DNA of 64,000 bases from contig CAKZOD010000012.1 of NCBI GenBank assembly GCA_937136055.1, positions 1 to 64,000 of the forward strand, read 5' to 3'. Both the position numbers and the translations under genes were made by a program. This DNA is from an uncultured Oceanospirillaceae bacterium (lineage in GTDB: Bacteria > Pseudomonadota > Gammaproteobacteria > Pseudomonadales > Balneatricaceae). Of this stretch, positions 45,302 to 54,178 are shown one piece after another (within the stretch, counting starts at the first letter, position 1; every line of letters starts with the position of its first letter). Under the pieces are notes generated by a model. It was not told the DNA's origin. It searched no databases and worked only from the letters and a program-made list of their open reading frames with translations.

Positions 45302-46702
45302 ATGGCTGAATATGATTATGATGTAGTAGTTATCGGATCGGGACCTGCTGGGGAAGGTGCTGCAATGAATGCAGCAAAGCATGGCAAGAAAGTCGCAATC
45401 ATTGAAGAGCAGCAATCAGTTGGTGGTAACTGTACGCACAAAGGTACGATACCTTCTAAAGCGCTACGTCATTCAGTGAAGCAGATAGTTGAGTTTAATA
45501 CTAACCCAATGTTCCGTGAAATTGGTGAACCGCGTTGGTTCTCTTTTCAAAAAGTATTAGCACGTGCTGAGAAGGTCATGGCTAATCAGGTAATGCTTCG
45601 TACTAACTTTTATGCACGTAACAGAGTCGATGTGTTCTTTGGTAAAGCTGAATTTAAAGATGCCAAGACATTATTGGTTAAAGGTACAGTAAAAGGTGAT
45701 GAGGTTCTTAAGGCTAAGAACATTGTAATCGCAACTGGTTCAAGCCCGTATTGCCCACCCGAAATTGATTTCTCTCATCCGCGTATCTATAACTCTGATA
45801 CGATTTTAAAGCTTAACCATACACCGCGTACGATTGTCATCTTTGGTGCTGGCGTTATCGGTTGTGAGTATGCATCCATCTTTAGTGGTTTAGGGGTGAA
45901 GGTTGACTTAATTGATACGCGTGGTCGTTTGCTGTCATTCCTCGATGGTGAAATATCTGACGCACTGAGTTATCACTTGCGTAATACTGCGGTTAAGATT
46001 CGTCATAACGAAGATTTCTCTGAAATTACAGGTGATGAAAGAGGGATTACTTTAACCCTTAAATCGGGTAAGAAAATTCGCGCAGATGCATTCCTTTGGT
46101 GTAATGGCCGTACAGGCAATACAGCAAACCTTAAGCTTGAAAATGCAGGACTTGAAGCAAATAGTCGCGGTCAGCTAGAGATCGATGATAGATACCGTAC
46201 TAGTGTTGATGGGATTTCAGCAGTCGGTGATGTAATCGGCTGGCCAAGCCTAGCTTCTGCGGCGATTGACCAAGGACGTTCAACGGCTTCTGATATCATA
46301 GGCAATGTTGATTTTAGATATATCGACGAAGTGCCAACGGGTATTTATACGATTCCTGAAATCAGCTCACTGGGTAAAACTGAAGAAGAGCTAACGGCTG
46401 AATGTACGCCTTATGAAGTTGGACAAGCTTTCTTTAAAGATACTGCGCGTGCACAAATTACTAGCCAGCCCGTCGGGATGTTGAAAATTTTGTTTGATCC
46501 GGAGTCGTTGAAGATTTTAGGATTACACTGCTTTGGTGATCAGGCCTCTGAGATCATCCATATCGGACAAGCGATCATGGGACAAAAAGGTGAAGGTAAT
46601 ACGTTAAACTATTTCGTTAATACAACCTTTAACTACCCGACCATGGCCGAAGCGTACCGAGTAGCTGCGATAGCAGGTTTGAACAGAATTCAGCATCTGT
46701 AA
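45302..46702 (+). CDS. sthA: soluble pyridine nucleotide transhydrogenase
   Basis: A flavoprotein exchanging reducing power between NADPH and NAD+. It has an FAD-binding [18 protein letters not shown] at the N-terminus, a [18 protein letters not shown] motif in which the second cysteine of the usual disulfide pair is Thr (as expected for SthA, not lipoamide dehydrogenase), the NAD-binding [19 protein letters not shown] and [13 protein letters not shown]. The 466-aa length is standard. It lies 76 bases after nqrM and may be the last gene of the same unit, supplying NADH to Na+-NQR. Confidence 0.95.
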   Translation: MAEYDYDVVVIGSGPAGEGAAMNAAKHGKKVAIIEEQQSVGGNCTHKGTIPSKALRHSVKQIVEFNTNPMFREIGEPRWFSFQKVLARAEKVMANQVMLRTNFYARNRVDVFFGKAEFKDAKTLLVKGTVKGDEVLKAKNIVIATGSSPYCPPEIDFSHPRIYNSDTILKLNHTPRTIVIFGAGVIGCEYASIFSGLGVKVDLIDTRGRLLSFLDGEISDALSYHLRNTAVKIRHNEDFSEITGDERGITLTLKSGKKIRADAFLWCNGRTGNTANLKLENAGLEANSRGQLEIDDRYRTSVDGISAVGDVIGWPSLASAAIDQGRSTASDIIGNVDFRYIDEVPTGIYTIPEISSLGKTEEELTAECTPYEVGQAFFKDTARAQITSQPVGMLKILFDPESLKILGLHCFGDQASEIIHIGQAIMGQKGEGNTLNYFVNTTFNYPTMAEAYRVAAIAGLNRIQHL

Positions 46703-46719
46703 TCTATTGCTGTGAACAT

Positions 46720-46748
46720 AAAAAGCCTCGTTAATTCGAGGCTTTTTT
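46720..46748. terminator. bidirectional intrinsic terminator
   Basis: AAAAAGCCTCG-ttaatt-CGAGGCTTTTTT: a stem with T-runs on both strands, between sthA (+) and the convergent GAF-GGDEF-EAL gene (-). Confidence 0.9.
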
Positions 46749-46784
46749 GTTTCTGGTTCCGATAACCTGTGGGATTACATGTGT

Positions 46785-48662
46785 TTAATGGATTTCACGT
46801 GCCTGGCGTGCGTTAAAGTGTGCTTTCGCAAATTCCTCTGCTATTACTGGTTTTCCATAAAAGTAGCCTTGGCAAATATCAGCCGACAAGCTTTTTACGA
46901 ATGATGCTTGGTGGTTGTTCTCAATACCTTCAGCGACAACTGCTAGCCCTAGGCTGTTAGCCATTGAAATAATTGCACTCACTAAATGTTGGCTCTTTTC
47001 AGATTTTTCGATATCTAAAATAAAGCTGCGATCAATTTTCACAGTATTAAATGGAAACTTATTTAAATAGCTCAGTGAGGAGTAGCCCGTACCGAAATCA
47101 TCAAGAGAAATATTAATGCCCATCTCCTTCATTTTCTCTAATGCGTAGAGGGTGTCTTGCTCGTCATCGAAAAAGATGCTTTCTGTTAACTCAACTTCAA
47201 GGGAGGATGCGGGCACTTGATAACGATTTAATAGTTGTTCCACTCGCATGGAGAGCTGGCTGTCTTTGAATTGAATAGGAGATAAATTGACGGCGATGTA
47301 AAACGCACTGTCATAAATATTACCCCATTTAGCAATCTGCTCTATTGCTGCACGCAGTACATAATAACCGAGTTCGTGGATTAATCCTGAATGCTCTGCA
47401 ACGCTAATGAATTTATCGGGAGGTACGCGTCCTAGAATAGGGCTCTCCCAGCGCAGTAGTGCTTCTGCGCCCACAATTTTGCCACTCTTACTCTCCATAA
47501 AGGGCTGGTATTCTAAATGGAATTCATTGTTTTCTAAGGCATTGAACATCAACGCTTCCATTTGCATACGGTCGCTTAGCTGGTTTTGTAAATGGTTAGC
47601 GTAAAACTCAAAATTGCTATTTTTTTCATGGCTAGTACTTGTTGCTACACTGGCTTGGCGAAGCAGGTCGATAAAATTCTCATTGTTATCGTTAAATGAT
47701 AGTCCAATATTGATAGCGACATTAAACGTTTTACTGTCGATGTTTACTTTGCCCTGTAATTTATCAGAGAGTAGTTGAGCGATCTTAATAGCGTGTTCGA
47801 TGAAATCATCGTCCTGTGAAAACAGTAGTACCCCAAACTCGCCTTCACTTAAACAACCTATGTATATATCTTTTATTTTTAATCTTGTCAGTTTCCTAGC
47901 GATGAGTACTTTTAAGCGATTGCATAAAATGATGCCGAGCCTATCCCTAATAGAAATGAAATTATGGATACGTATATGGAGCATGCCTACATTTTGTGTG
48001 CCCCTGTTTATCTCTCTATCGTAAATCGCTTCTATTTGATGAAGATTGGGCAGGCCTGTTTCCAAGTCTCGGCTCTTTTGACGCTCAATAGTGAGTTCTG
48101 CTGTGGTTTGTTTATCGACCAATAAAGTGAGCTTGTTATTAATATCTTGTAGCTGGTTAGTGCGCTTTGCTATCTTATCTTCAAGTAAGCTTTGCTCCAT
48201 GAGCAGCGCAAGATGCGTTTCAATTGTTTTTTGAAAGAGTTCTATGAGTTTCTTTTGAGTGGCGTCATAGCTATTTGTTTTCTGATCGAGCATGCATATA
48301 GTGCCGAACACCTCACCGCTCGGCCAGTTTAAAGGTAGCCCTAAATAGGAAATCATACCCATAGCTACATCTGGGTTGTTTCTCCATTTGGGATCGTCAA
48401 GCGCATTGGGAATTAACAATTCTTTTTGGCTGCTTATTACGGACTCACAATACAGTTCACCCTGACATTTCTCTTTTACTCCAATGCGATAGGGGTTATC
48501 ACTGTTTGAGCTACGTGCAAACACTTCAATTTCATCGCCCTTAACGCGCATAATTAGGCCCGCAGGGATTTTAGCAACGCTGCAAAGATGATCTAAAATA
48601 GTTTGCCATTGCTCTAAAGAGTCAGTGGGTACTTCGATACAATCAGGTGTTTTTTCACTCAT
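46785..48662 (-). CDS. GAF-GGDEF-EAL cyclic-di-GMP phosphodiesterase
   Basis: A 625-aa signalling protein. The GAF sensor (about 10-165) has FGTICMLDQKTNSY, followed by a short coiled coil (about 170-205). The GGDEF-like domain has the signature site as SEGEF, so it should not make cyclic di-GMP. An intact EAL domain (about 370-620) follows with GAEALLRW, NLSPIQFKDS, ELTESIFFDD, DDFGTGYSSLSYL and KIDRSFI, so hydrolysis of cyclic di-GMP is expected. ATG 48662 (start MSEKTPD) is preferred; a longer frame beginning at 48716 would be encoded by the structured element copy 3. Confidence 0.88.
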   Translation of the reverse strand: MSEKTPDCIEVPTDSLEQWQTILDHLCSVAKIPAGLIMRVKGDEIEVFARSSNSDNPYRIGVKEKCQGELYCESVISSQKELLIPNALDDPKWRNNPDVAMGMISYLGLPLNWPSGEVFGTICMLDQKTNSYDATQKKLIELFQKTIETHLALLMEQSLLEDKIAKRTNQLQDINNKLTLLVDKQTTAELTIERQKSRDLETGLPNLHQIEAIYDREINRGTQNVGMLHIRIHNFISIRDRLGIILCNRLKVLIARKLTRLKIKDIYIGCLSEGEFGVLLFSQDDDFIEHAIKIAQLLSDKLQGKVNIDSKTFNVAINIGLSFNDNNENFIDLLRQASVATSTSHEKNSNFEFYANHLQNQLSDRMQMEALMFNALENNEFHLEYQPFMESKSGKIVGAEALLRWESPILGRVPPDKFISVAEHSGLIHELGYYVLRAAIEQIAKWGNIYDSAFYIAVNLSPIQFKDSQLSMRVEQLLNRYQVPASSLEVELTESIFFDDEQDTLYALEKMKEMGINISLDDFGTGYSSLSYLNKFPFNTVKIDRSFILDIEKSEKSQHLVSAIISMANSLGLAVVAEGIENNHQASFVKSLSADICQGYFYGKPVIAEEFAKAHFNARQAREIH

Positions 48663-48675
48663 TTGTTGTCTCGAT

Positions 48676-48786
48676 TTAGTGAAACAGCAAGCTAGTCCAA
48701 GATGGGCCTGGCACACAGGATTTTTCGCGATCTGGCCTCTTCGTTATCCACAGGTAAAATCTCGGGACTTATTCGCTATTTCCTTA
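48676..48786. mobile_element. structured element, copy 3, internally deleted
   Basis: A 111-bp relic of the element at 863-1133. The left end reads GAAACAGCAAGCTAGTCC (48681-48698) and the right end GGACTTATTCGCTATTTCC (48765-48783), still largely complementary. The left side of arm 1 (CTGGCACACAGGATTTTTCG) joins directly to the second half of arm 2 (ATCTGGCCTCTTCGTTATCC). The junction TTTTTCGCG matches both flanks in full copies, which suggests loss between short direct repeats. It lies 14 bases upstream of the GAF-GGDEF-EAL start codon. Confidence 0.65.
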
Positions 48787-49173
48787 GCTGTAAATCTGGA
48801 AAAACATTAGTTTACAGCTTGTATTTTGTTGATAATTTCTAGTATAGCTCTCTATTAAAAATAATCATTATGGATTAACTGTAGCACAATAGCTGATGGA
48901 ATTTTAATGCCCTATTAGTGTTATAAATAAGAGACAGTTATGGTGGTGTTTGATTGGTTTTTGGCTATTTTCTAGTCGATATATGAGGCGTAGTTATAAA
49001 ATTAAAAACAATAAGTTATATTGAATTTTTGGCTTTTTTTAATCTATTAGTATCGTTATTTAGCGACGCATCTGACAATTCTTTTGATCCCGCAAGAAGG
49101 CGCAGTTGCAGGGTGTTGATTGACAATTTACGGCTATTTATAGGCTCTATAAATGCTTAATTAAGGACGTATT
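48787..49173. other. intergenic region, nothing recognised
   Basis: About 390 AT-rich bases between divergent genes. A TTGACA lies at 49120-49125, but no -10 at proper spacing follows. Confidence 0.3.
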
Positions 49174-49593
49174 ATGCTTAGTAAAAATGAGATATCAGAG
49201 TTTTTAGAAACTGAATTCCCACAAACAAAATGTCAGGTTGAATCGGCTTCTAAAGGCCAGGCTATTGTGCGCCATCCCGTTGGTGTTGATGAGCTGCGAC
49301 CCGGTGGTACTGTTTCAGGGCCTGTCATGATGAGTGTAGCGGATGTTGCTATGTATGTGGCTATTCTTGCTAGTTTAGGGCTGGTTAAAGAAACAGTGAC
49401 AACTTCATTAACGATTAATTTTTTGCGCAAACCCAAAGGCGATAGAGATATTTTGGCAGATTGTAAAATTTTAAAACTGGGTAAAACATTGGCAGTAGCA
49501 GAAGTTTCCCTGTTTAGTGAGGGCGATGCAGATGCCGTCGCCCATGTTGTTGGCACTTATGCAATCCCTAGGGAAAATACGATCAACAAGTAG
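49174..49593 (+). CDS. PaaI-family hotdog thioesterase
   Basis: A 139-aa acyl-CoA thioesterase of the hotdog fold. Residues about 30-80 hold HPVGVDELRPGGTVSGPVMM, SVADVAMYVAILAS and TTSLTINFLRKPKGD, the usual active-site helix and strand of PaaI/YbgC relatives. PaaI-type enzymes often rescue CoA from aromatic catabolism, which would fit the neighbouring hpa relics, but this link is inference. AAGGACG precedes the ATG. Its stop codon lies where the decayed hpaG (minus strand) ends. Confidence 0.85.
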   Translation: MLSKNEISEFLETEFPQTKCQVESASKGQAIVRHPVGVDELRPGGTVSGPVMMSVADVAMYVAILASLGLVKETVTTSLTINFLRKPKGDRDILADCKILKLGKTLAVAEVSLFSEGDADAVAHVVGTYAIPRENTINK

Positions 49594-50078
49594 ATCATTA
49601 ATTAGAGAATCAATTGTTAATGACTCAATATCGCTGAGTGAATAGATAGTGATTAAGTTATCGGCAATAGGCAATGCACCATCAAAGCACTTTTCACGAA
49701 TAGCAGGCCGATAATAACTTTCGTGGGGATGTGATAAGCCGGCAACTAAAACTAAGCCTGCAATATGCACTGTACTTTCTTGTGTATCAACAGCACTTGA
49801 TTCGTGGCTCATAATGAATGCAATACTTGCAGCCACTTCAATACTCTCTTCACCATTAAGTAAAGTGACAATAGAGGCATTGTTGGCAAATGTGTTTTTA
49901 GGTTTGATATAAAGAATCGGCGCGATAGGTTTCGCTTTATAAGGGAGCTATTCTAGATGAGAGGTTAGTTTAGCAACGGATTGGCTGTCTTTAATACGCC
50001 ACCGTAAACGGTGCTGCAGTTGTCGCGCAACGAATCTGTGATGGTTTGATTAGACGAACTATTTAAAAGCAAAGACAT
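49576..50078 (-). pseudogene. hpaG: decayed hpaG, N-terminal FAH-type domain
   Basis: Reading from ATG 50078 on the minus strand gives MSLLLNSSSNQTITDSL and STVYGGVLKTANPLLN, then a stop. In another frame the match resumes with a TAG, then LPYKAKPIAPILYIKPKNTF and further on HIAGLVLVAGLSHPHESYYR, PAIREKCFDGALPIADNLIT and LTIDSLINDLLVDR. This is the N-terminal half of HpaG (2-hydroxyhepta-2,4-diene-1,7-dioate isomerase / 5-oxopent-3-ene decarboxylase) of homoprotocatechuate catabolism. A frameshift, an internal stop and loss of everything after VDR make it inactive. It is divergent from the intact hpaR-like gene, the same order as in E. coli hpa. Confidence 0.7.
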
Positions 50079-50276
50079 GAGAATGCTCCTGCGCAATGAG
50101 ATGCAAAGTGATTAATCAATGAATTGCAGTGAAATGCCGATTATGCATATTAGCTTGTCAACTGGTAGCATAGCGATTATTGGCATGATGCTTGTAAACA
50201 GTATGGGATAAGCGCTTATATCGTCGGCTTCATGCTATTAGCTCGTTATCAAGGTAATAATTTCATTGGATACAAT

Positions 50277-50732
50277 ATGGATCAGCACATTTCGCAACAA
50301 AATCTACCTCTGTTATTGTCTAAAGCGCGTGAAACAATTATTTCGCAGTTTCGGTCTATCCTGAAACACTTTGGGCTGACAGAACAGCAGTGGCGAGTAT
50401 TGCGTATTTTGTTTGAAGAAGGTGAGGTAGAGCCTTGTTACTTATGTGAAATTTGCGATATTTTAAGCCCCAGCATGACGGGGATTCTGAAGCGTTTAAA
50501 AGAAATGGGCTTAATTGGTAGGCGGCCAATGGAGACTGACAAACGCAGAGTGCTGATCTTTTTAACGCCTAAAAGTGAGCAGTTGGCAGAACAAATTCTA
50601 CCTTTGATTCGCCAGCAATATCGGCTTATCGAAGAGGCCTGGGGCGCGGATTTAGTGGCTCAAATTTACCAAGATATGTATACCCTCATTGAATTAAAGA
50701 AAGTAAAAGTACAGCAAGTAGAACTTCCTTAA
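50277..50732 (+). CDS. hpaR: MarR-family regulator HpaR
   Basis: A 151-aa winged-helix repressor of homoprotocatechuate degradation genes. It matches HpaR by LLLSKARETIISQFRSILKH, FGLTEQQWRVLRILFE, the HTH ICDILSPSMTGILKRLKEMG and the wing METDKRRVLIFLTPKSEQ. I use ATG 50277, which gives the length and start typical of HpaR; ATG 50232 is a longer alternative. The reading frame is intact although its divergent partner hpaG is broken, so it is either newly orphaned or has other targets. Confidence 0.85.
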   Translation: MDQHISQQNLPLLLSKARETIISQFRSILKHFGLTEQQWRVLRILFEEGEVEPCYLCEICDILSPSMTGILKRLKEMGLIGRRPMETDKRRVLIFLTPKSEQLAEQILPLIRQQYRLIEEAWGADLVAQIYQDMYTLIELKKVKVQQVELP

Positions 50733-50912
50733 CGTATTTTGAATGAGAGTTGATTACTAGAAGTGATTGTTTAATAACCATTGTTATCTTGGTTAAGCCG
50801 TTGCCAGATCAAATAAAAAGTGCTTTTTCTTTACAAAGCACATTGTTGGTTGAAAGTCGCCCGAGCTCAGAGTAAGGTGATTTTTGCAAATAGCATATTA
50901 AGGAATATAGCG

Positions 50913-51170
50913 ATGAAACTAACAGTAGAAATTGTCGACGAACTCACCATGTTATCTCAATTCAAATTAGACTCCTCACTAGAGGGGATAAAAGTGCATA
51001 CAAGTGCTTCTCAAGACTTAGTCAATGCCACAGCACGATTGCATGATAAAGGCCTTATTTCACGCTCAGATGGCGGCTATCTCACTGATTTAGGAAGAGA
51101 TGCAGCTGAGCATCTAGAAGTTTTGCACAATATTTTAACGACCCCAGTTACTGTTGATACGGCATCTTAA
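50913..51170 (+). CDS. TIGR02647-family putative DNA-binding protein
   Basis: A small (85-aa) protein of the TIGR02647 family found in gammaproteobacteria. It starts MKLTVEIVDELTMLSQFKLD and has a compact winged-helix-like layout (DLVNATARLHDKGLISRSDG, GYLTDLGRDAAEHLEVL). DNA binding is the family's assigned guess, not shown. AAGGA lies nine bases before ATG 50913; the longer frame from 50820 adds no conserved sequence. Its stop overlaps the start of the yaeQ gene (TAATG), so the two are translationally coupled. Confidence 0.82.
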   Translation: MKLTVEIVDELTMLSQFKLDSSLEGIKVHTSASQDLVNATARLHDKGLISRSDGGYLTDLGRDAAEHLEVLHNILTTPVTVDTAS

Positions 51171-51703
51171 TGGCCCTTAAACCCACTCTTTATAAAGTAG
51201 ATCTTCAGCTAGTTGATACAGATCGAGATATTTATCAAAATTGTAAATTTACCTTAACTCAGCATCCTTCTGAAACAGAACTCAGAATGATGGTGAGATT
51301 AATGGTTTATGCACTTAACTATCACGAAGATCTTCAATTCACTAAAGGCTTATCCTCCCAAGACGAGCCAGATTTATGGCAGATATCTCCTTCAATGGAA
51401 GTTGAGTCTTGGATAGAAGTAGGGCAAGCCAGTGCTGAGCGTATGCGCAAAGGCGTGTCGCGCTCACCTAAGGTGACTTTGTATGCCTATGGAAGTGAAA
51501 CGCCAATATGGTGGCAAAAAGCTGCCAGCGCATTTGCGGCATTACCGCATATTCAAGTGTTTAAGTTTGATCACCAGCAAGTCTCTCAGCTGACAGCAAT
51601 GGTTGAGCGAAAAATGGAAATGACTTTGACGATTAGTGCAGGGGAGTTATTCGTTAACTGTGCAGGACACGATGTTAACTTAACGCTAGAGAGACTTTTG
51701 TAG
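51170..51703 (+). CDS. yaeQ: YaeQ family protein
   Basis: A 177-aa protein of the YaeQ family, whose fold resembles PD-(D/E)xK nucleases. It shows TLYKVDLQLVDTDRDIYQNC, LTQHPSETELRMMVRLMVYA, DEPDLWQISPSMEVESWIEV and GQASAERMRKGVSRSPKV; the acidic and Lys residues in the EPDLW and IEVGQ stretches match the putative nuclease site. YaeQ was once linked to RfaH-type regulation; the true role is unclear. It starts in the stop codon of the preceding gene. Confidence 0.92.
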   Translation: MALKPTLYKVDLQLVDTDRDIYQNCKFTLTQHPSETELRMMVRLMVYALNYHEDLQFTKGLSSQDEPDLWQISPSMEVESWIEVGQASAERMRKGVSRSPKVTLYAYGSETPIWWQKAASAFAALPHIQVFKFDHQQVSQLTAMVERKMEMTLTISAGELFVNCAGHDVNLTLERLL

Positions 51704-51794
51704 TCACTTTTGTACTAACTATTTAGTCGCTCTTTATATCTTTGAAACTCTCTCTATAATCCTCAAATAACTATATAGAGAGGGTAAGGTTTTC

Positions 51795-52445
51795 TTACGC
51801 TTTTATTTGCTGATTCGGACCGTTCACTAATAATCCCAGTAGATCGCTGCGACTAATGATTCCGCTTAAACGATGCTCATCATCTACCACCACAATCGCA
51901 GTCGCTTTGTACTTCATGAAATTCAGTGCAACATCTCGAACGAGTGTGTCTTCTGATACCGCTAGGGCTTTAGGAGTGAGTATTGATTGAATAAATACTG
52001 TTTCTGGCGATCTAATTGAAAGTATATCTGTTTCATCAACAATCGCTAAAGGATTGTTTTCTTGATTAATTATCACAATATGAGATACGCCATTGTCTAT
52101 CATTCTTTGATGACAACTGGAAACAAGTTCGTGAGACTTAGCTGTTAGCACAGGAGAACTCATAATATGCGAAGCCTTTAAGCGGCGACGATTTTCAAGA
52201 GAGTCAGCGTTCTTCCCTGTATTAATATAGCTCAGCTTTTGGTTAGGTGATGCCATCGTAGCAGGGGAGTAGACAGGGTTTTGATCTTGTGGTTGTCGAG
52301 CTTCACCTTGCGTATTTTTTTGCTCTTGGGAGTTGGAAAAGTCAACTTCTTTGAGTGAGCTGTGATTCGCTAAAATTGTACGGCGCGTGCTGCCGTCTGC
52401 AGAGGGTGGTGATGCGGTGCCGTTATTAAATATTAGTAATGCCAT
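51795..52445 (-). CDS. CBS-domain pair protein
   Basis: A 216-aa cytoplasmic protein. Residues 1-85 are polar and probably disordered (SPPSADGSTRR, DFSNSQEQKNTQGEARQP). Residues about 92-210 form two CBS domains (HIMSSPVLTAKSHELVSSCH, DNGVSHIVIINQENNPLAIV and ILTPKALAVSEDTLVRDVAL, TAIVVVDDEHRLSGIISRSD). Such pairs bind adenine nucleotides as energy sensors. No effector domain is fused. The function is unknown; single gene. Confidence 0.85.
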   Translation of the reverse strand: MALLIFNNGTASPPSADGSTRRTILANHSSLKEVDFSNSQEQKNTQGEARQPQDQNPVYSPATMASPNQKLSYINTGKNADSLENRRRLKASHIMSSPVLTAKSHELVSSCHQRMIDNGVSHIVIINQENNPLAIVDETDILSIRSPETVFIQSILTPKALAVSEDTLVRDVALNFMKYKATAIVVVDDEHRLSGIISRSDLLGLLVNGPNQQIKA

Positions 52446-52929
52446 TAACTACTCCTTAGAAGTGCAAAATCTTAGCTTGAAGAGACTTCTCTCTAAAAAT
52501 ACTGCTAAATTCTTAGCGTGTTGATACTCCTGTAATAACACAAATGCTAAGAATAAAGATGCAACAATAATGCCAAAACTCTAAGTGAAAGGCTGATTAT
52601 TAATCGATCTTCAGCCAATATTAGCAGTCTCAGAATTAAAAGATATATATCTTATATTTAAATATAAACACTTGTTTAATAGTTGTAAATTTATATAACA
52701 AATTACTGCGAATCGTGACAAAATAATCTTATTGCTCTGTATCTTGTTGATTTACATATGTCTCTCATTACTTGCAGAATTTCTTTGTATTGAGATTCGG
52801 GATAATTTTCACCTAAAATACGATGGCTAAAAGCGTCAACGCTGTCTTTACAAAAAATATTATATGGGCGTTAATGAATTTTTCTGCTACCGCTGAAATT
52901 TGCACTTTGATAAAGGATTGCTATCAAAC
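52446..52929. other. AT-rich intergenic region
   Basis: About 480 bases between divergent genes, very AT-rich around 52620-52720. It should hold promoters for the CBS and DacB-like genes; none was clear. Confidence 0.3.
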
Positions 52930-54132
52930 ATGAAAATAATTAAAAAGTTCGCACTTATTCGTATCTCTTTGCTATTGATGATTGTGTTAGTGAATAGCTT
53001 TAGTGTGGCTAGTTTTGCTAAAGGATTAGATAAACACAATAAAATCATTAACAAAATCCCTAATGCTTCTTTACTGTTAGCTAAAAGCAAAATCACTCAA
53101 GGGGTGAGTATAAGGCCCCAACAATTATTGGTGCCTGCCTCTACATTAAAAGTGGTTACAGCCTATTTGGCGATTAAGCGTTGGGGGCTCGACCACCAAT
53201 TTTATACCGACTTTTACTACGATAATGGCACATTGTGGATTAAGGGCTTTGGCGATCCTTATATTACCTCAGAAGAAGTTGTACTGATGAGTAAAGCCAT
53301 AAAAGGTTTAAAGTTGGGAAAAATAAAACGGATACATCTCGATAATCGTTATTTTCCGGAGTTACGTCTTGATGGTCGAGGCGACAGTGATAATCCTTAT
53401 GATGCAGGTAATGCGGCGCTAGTTGTTAATTTCAATACGATGGTGATTGAAAAAACAGAGAAAGAGGTCATTAGTGGTGAGTCTCAAACACCCATTACTC
53501 CATTGGCGAAGAATATTGCAAAGAACATAGGGGTAGAGCGCAAGCGTGTATCGTTACCAGGTGGAAGAGATATGGCCGCTACGTATTTTGGCGAGGTTTT
53601 CTCTAAGATCCATTTAAAGCGCAATTCAAAGGTGAAAGTCGGTAAATTGCCAAAGTCCGCTGATTTTGTCTATCGTCACTACAATTCAAAGAACTTAGAG
53701 AGCCTATTATCTGCAATGCTTAAATACTCTAATAACTTTATCGCGAATCAACTTTTTCTGATGCTGCCTAAAGCTAGTGAGCATCAAGCGGTACTGAGTG
53801 TGACAGCTGCACAAAAAAGTTATACTGAATTTCTCAAAAAAGAGTTCGGTTTTAAAGGTGCGAGCTTTGTTGATGGTGCTGGTCTTTCACGTCTAAATCA
53901 AATCAGTGCAGCTCAATTATTAAAAGTGCTTGAAGTGTTCCGCCCATGGATCGACTTATTACCAGAGCGCATGAAAGGCTTAAAGGCCAAAACAGGTACT
54001 TTGTCCGATAACCATTCACTGGCCGGTTACATTAAAGATAAGAATGAGCAGTGGCAGGCATTCGTCTTGTTGATCAATAAGAGGATGCCTTCAAATTACC
54101 GTTTTCAAGTGGCTCAATCGCTCTTAAAATAA
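52930..54132 (+). CDS. PBP4/DacB-type D-alanyl-D-alanine carboxypeptidase/endopeptidase
   Basis: A periplasmic S13 peptidase that trims peptidoglycan peptides. A signal peptide occupies residues 1-31 (ends SVASFAKG). The penicillin-binding motifs are all present: SxxK as STLK in LVPASTLKVVT, SxN as SNN in KYSNNFIANQL, and KTG in GLKAKTGTLSDN. At 400 aa it is shorter than E. coli DacB (477) with a reduced insert domain. ATG 52930 is preferred to TTG 52900, since it starts the signal peptide. Confidence 0.9.
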   Translation: MKIIKKFALIRISLLLMIVLVNSFSVASFAKGLDKHNKIINKIPNASLLLAKSKITQGVSIRPQQLLVPASTLKVVTAYLAIKRWGLDHQFYTDFYYDNGTLWIKGFGDPYITSEEVVLMSKAIKGLKLGKIKRIHLDNRYFPELRLDGRGDSDNPYDAGNAALVVNFNTMVIEKTEKEVISGESQTPITPLAKNIAKNIGVERKRVSLPGGRDMAATYFGEVFSKIHLKRNSKVKVGKLPKSADFVYRHYNSKNLESLLSAMLKYSNNFIANQLFLMLPKASEHQAVLSVTAAQKSYTEFLKKEFGFKGASFVDGAGLSRLNQISAAQLLKVLEVFRPWIDLLPERMKGLKAKTGTLSDNHSLAGYIKDKNEQWQAFVLLINKRMPSNYRFQVAQSLLK

Positions 54133-54178
54133 GGCACTTGATAAGGGTGCCATTGAATAGTTAAGAATTAGATAATTA

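Noticed and set aside
49471..49836. 121-codon minus-strand ORF taken as an independent gene
   Set aside because: It is the open middle part of the decayed hpaG; the match continues upstream through a stop and frameshift to 50078.
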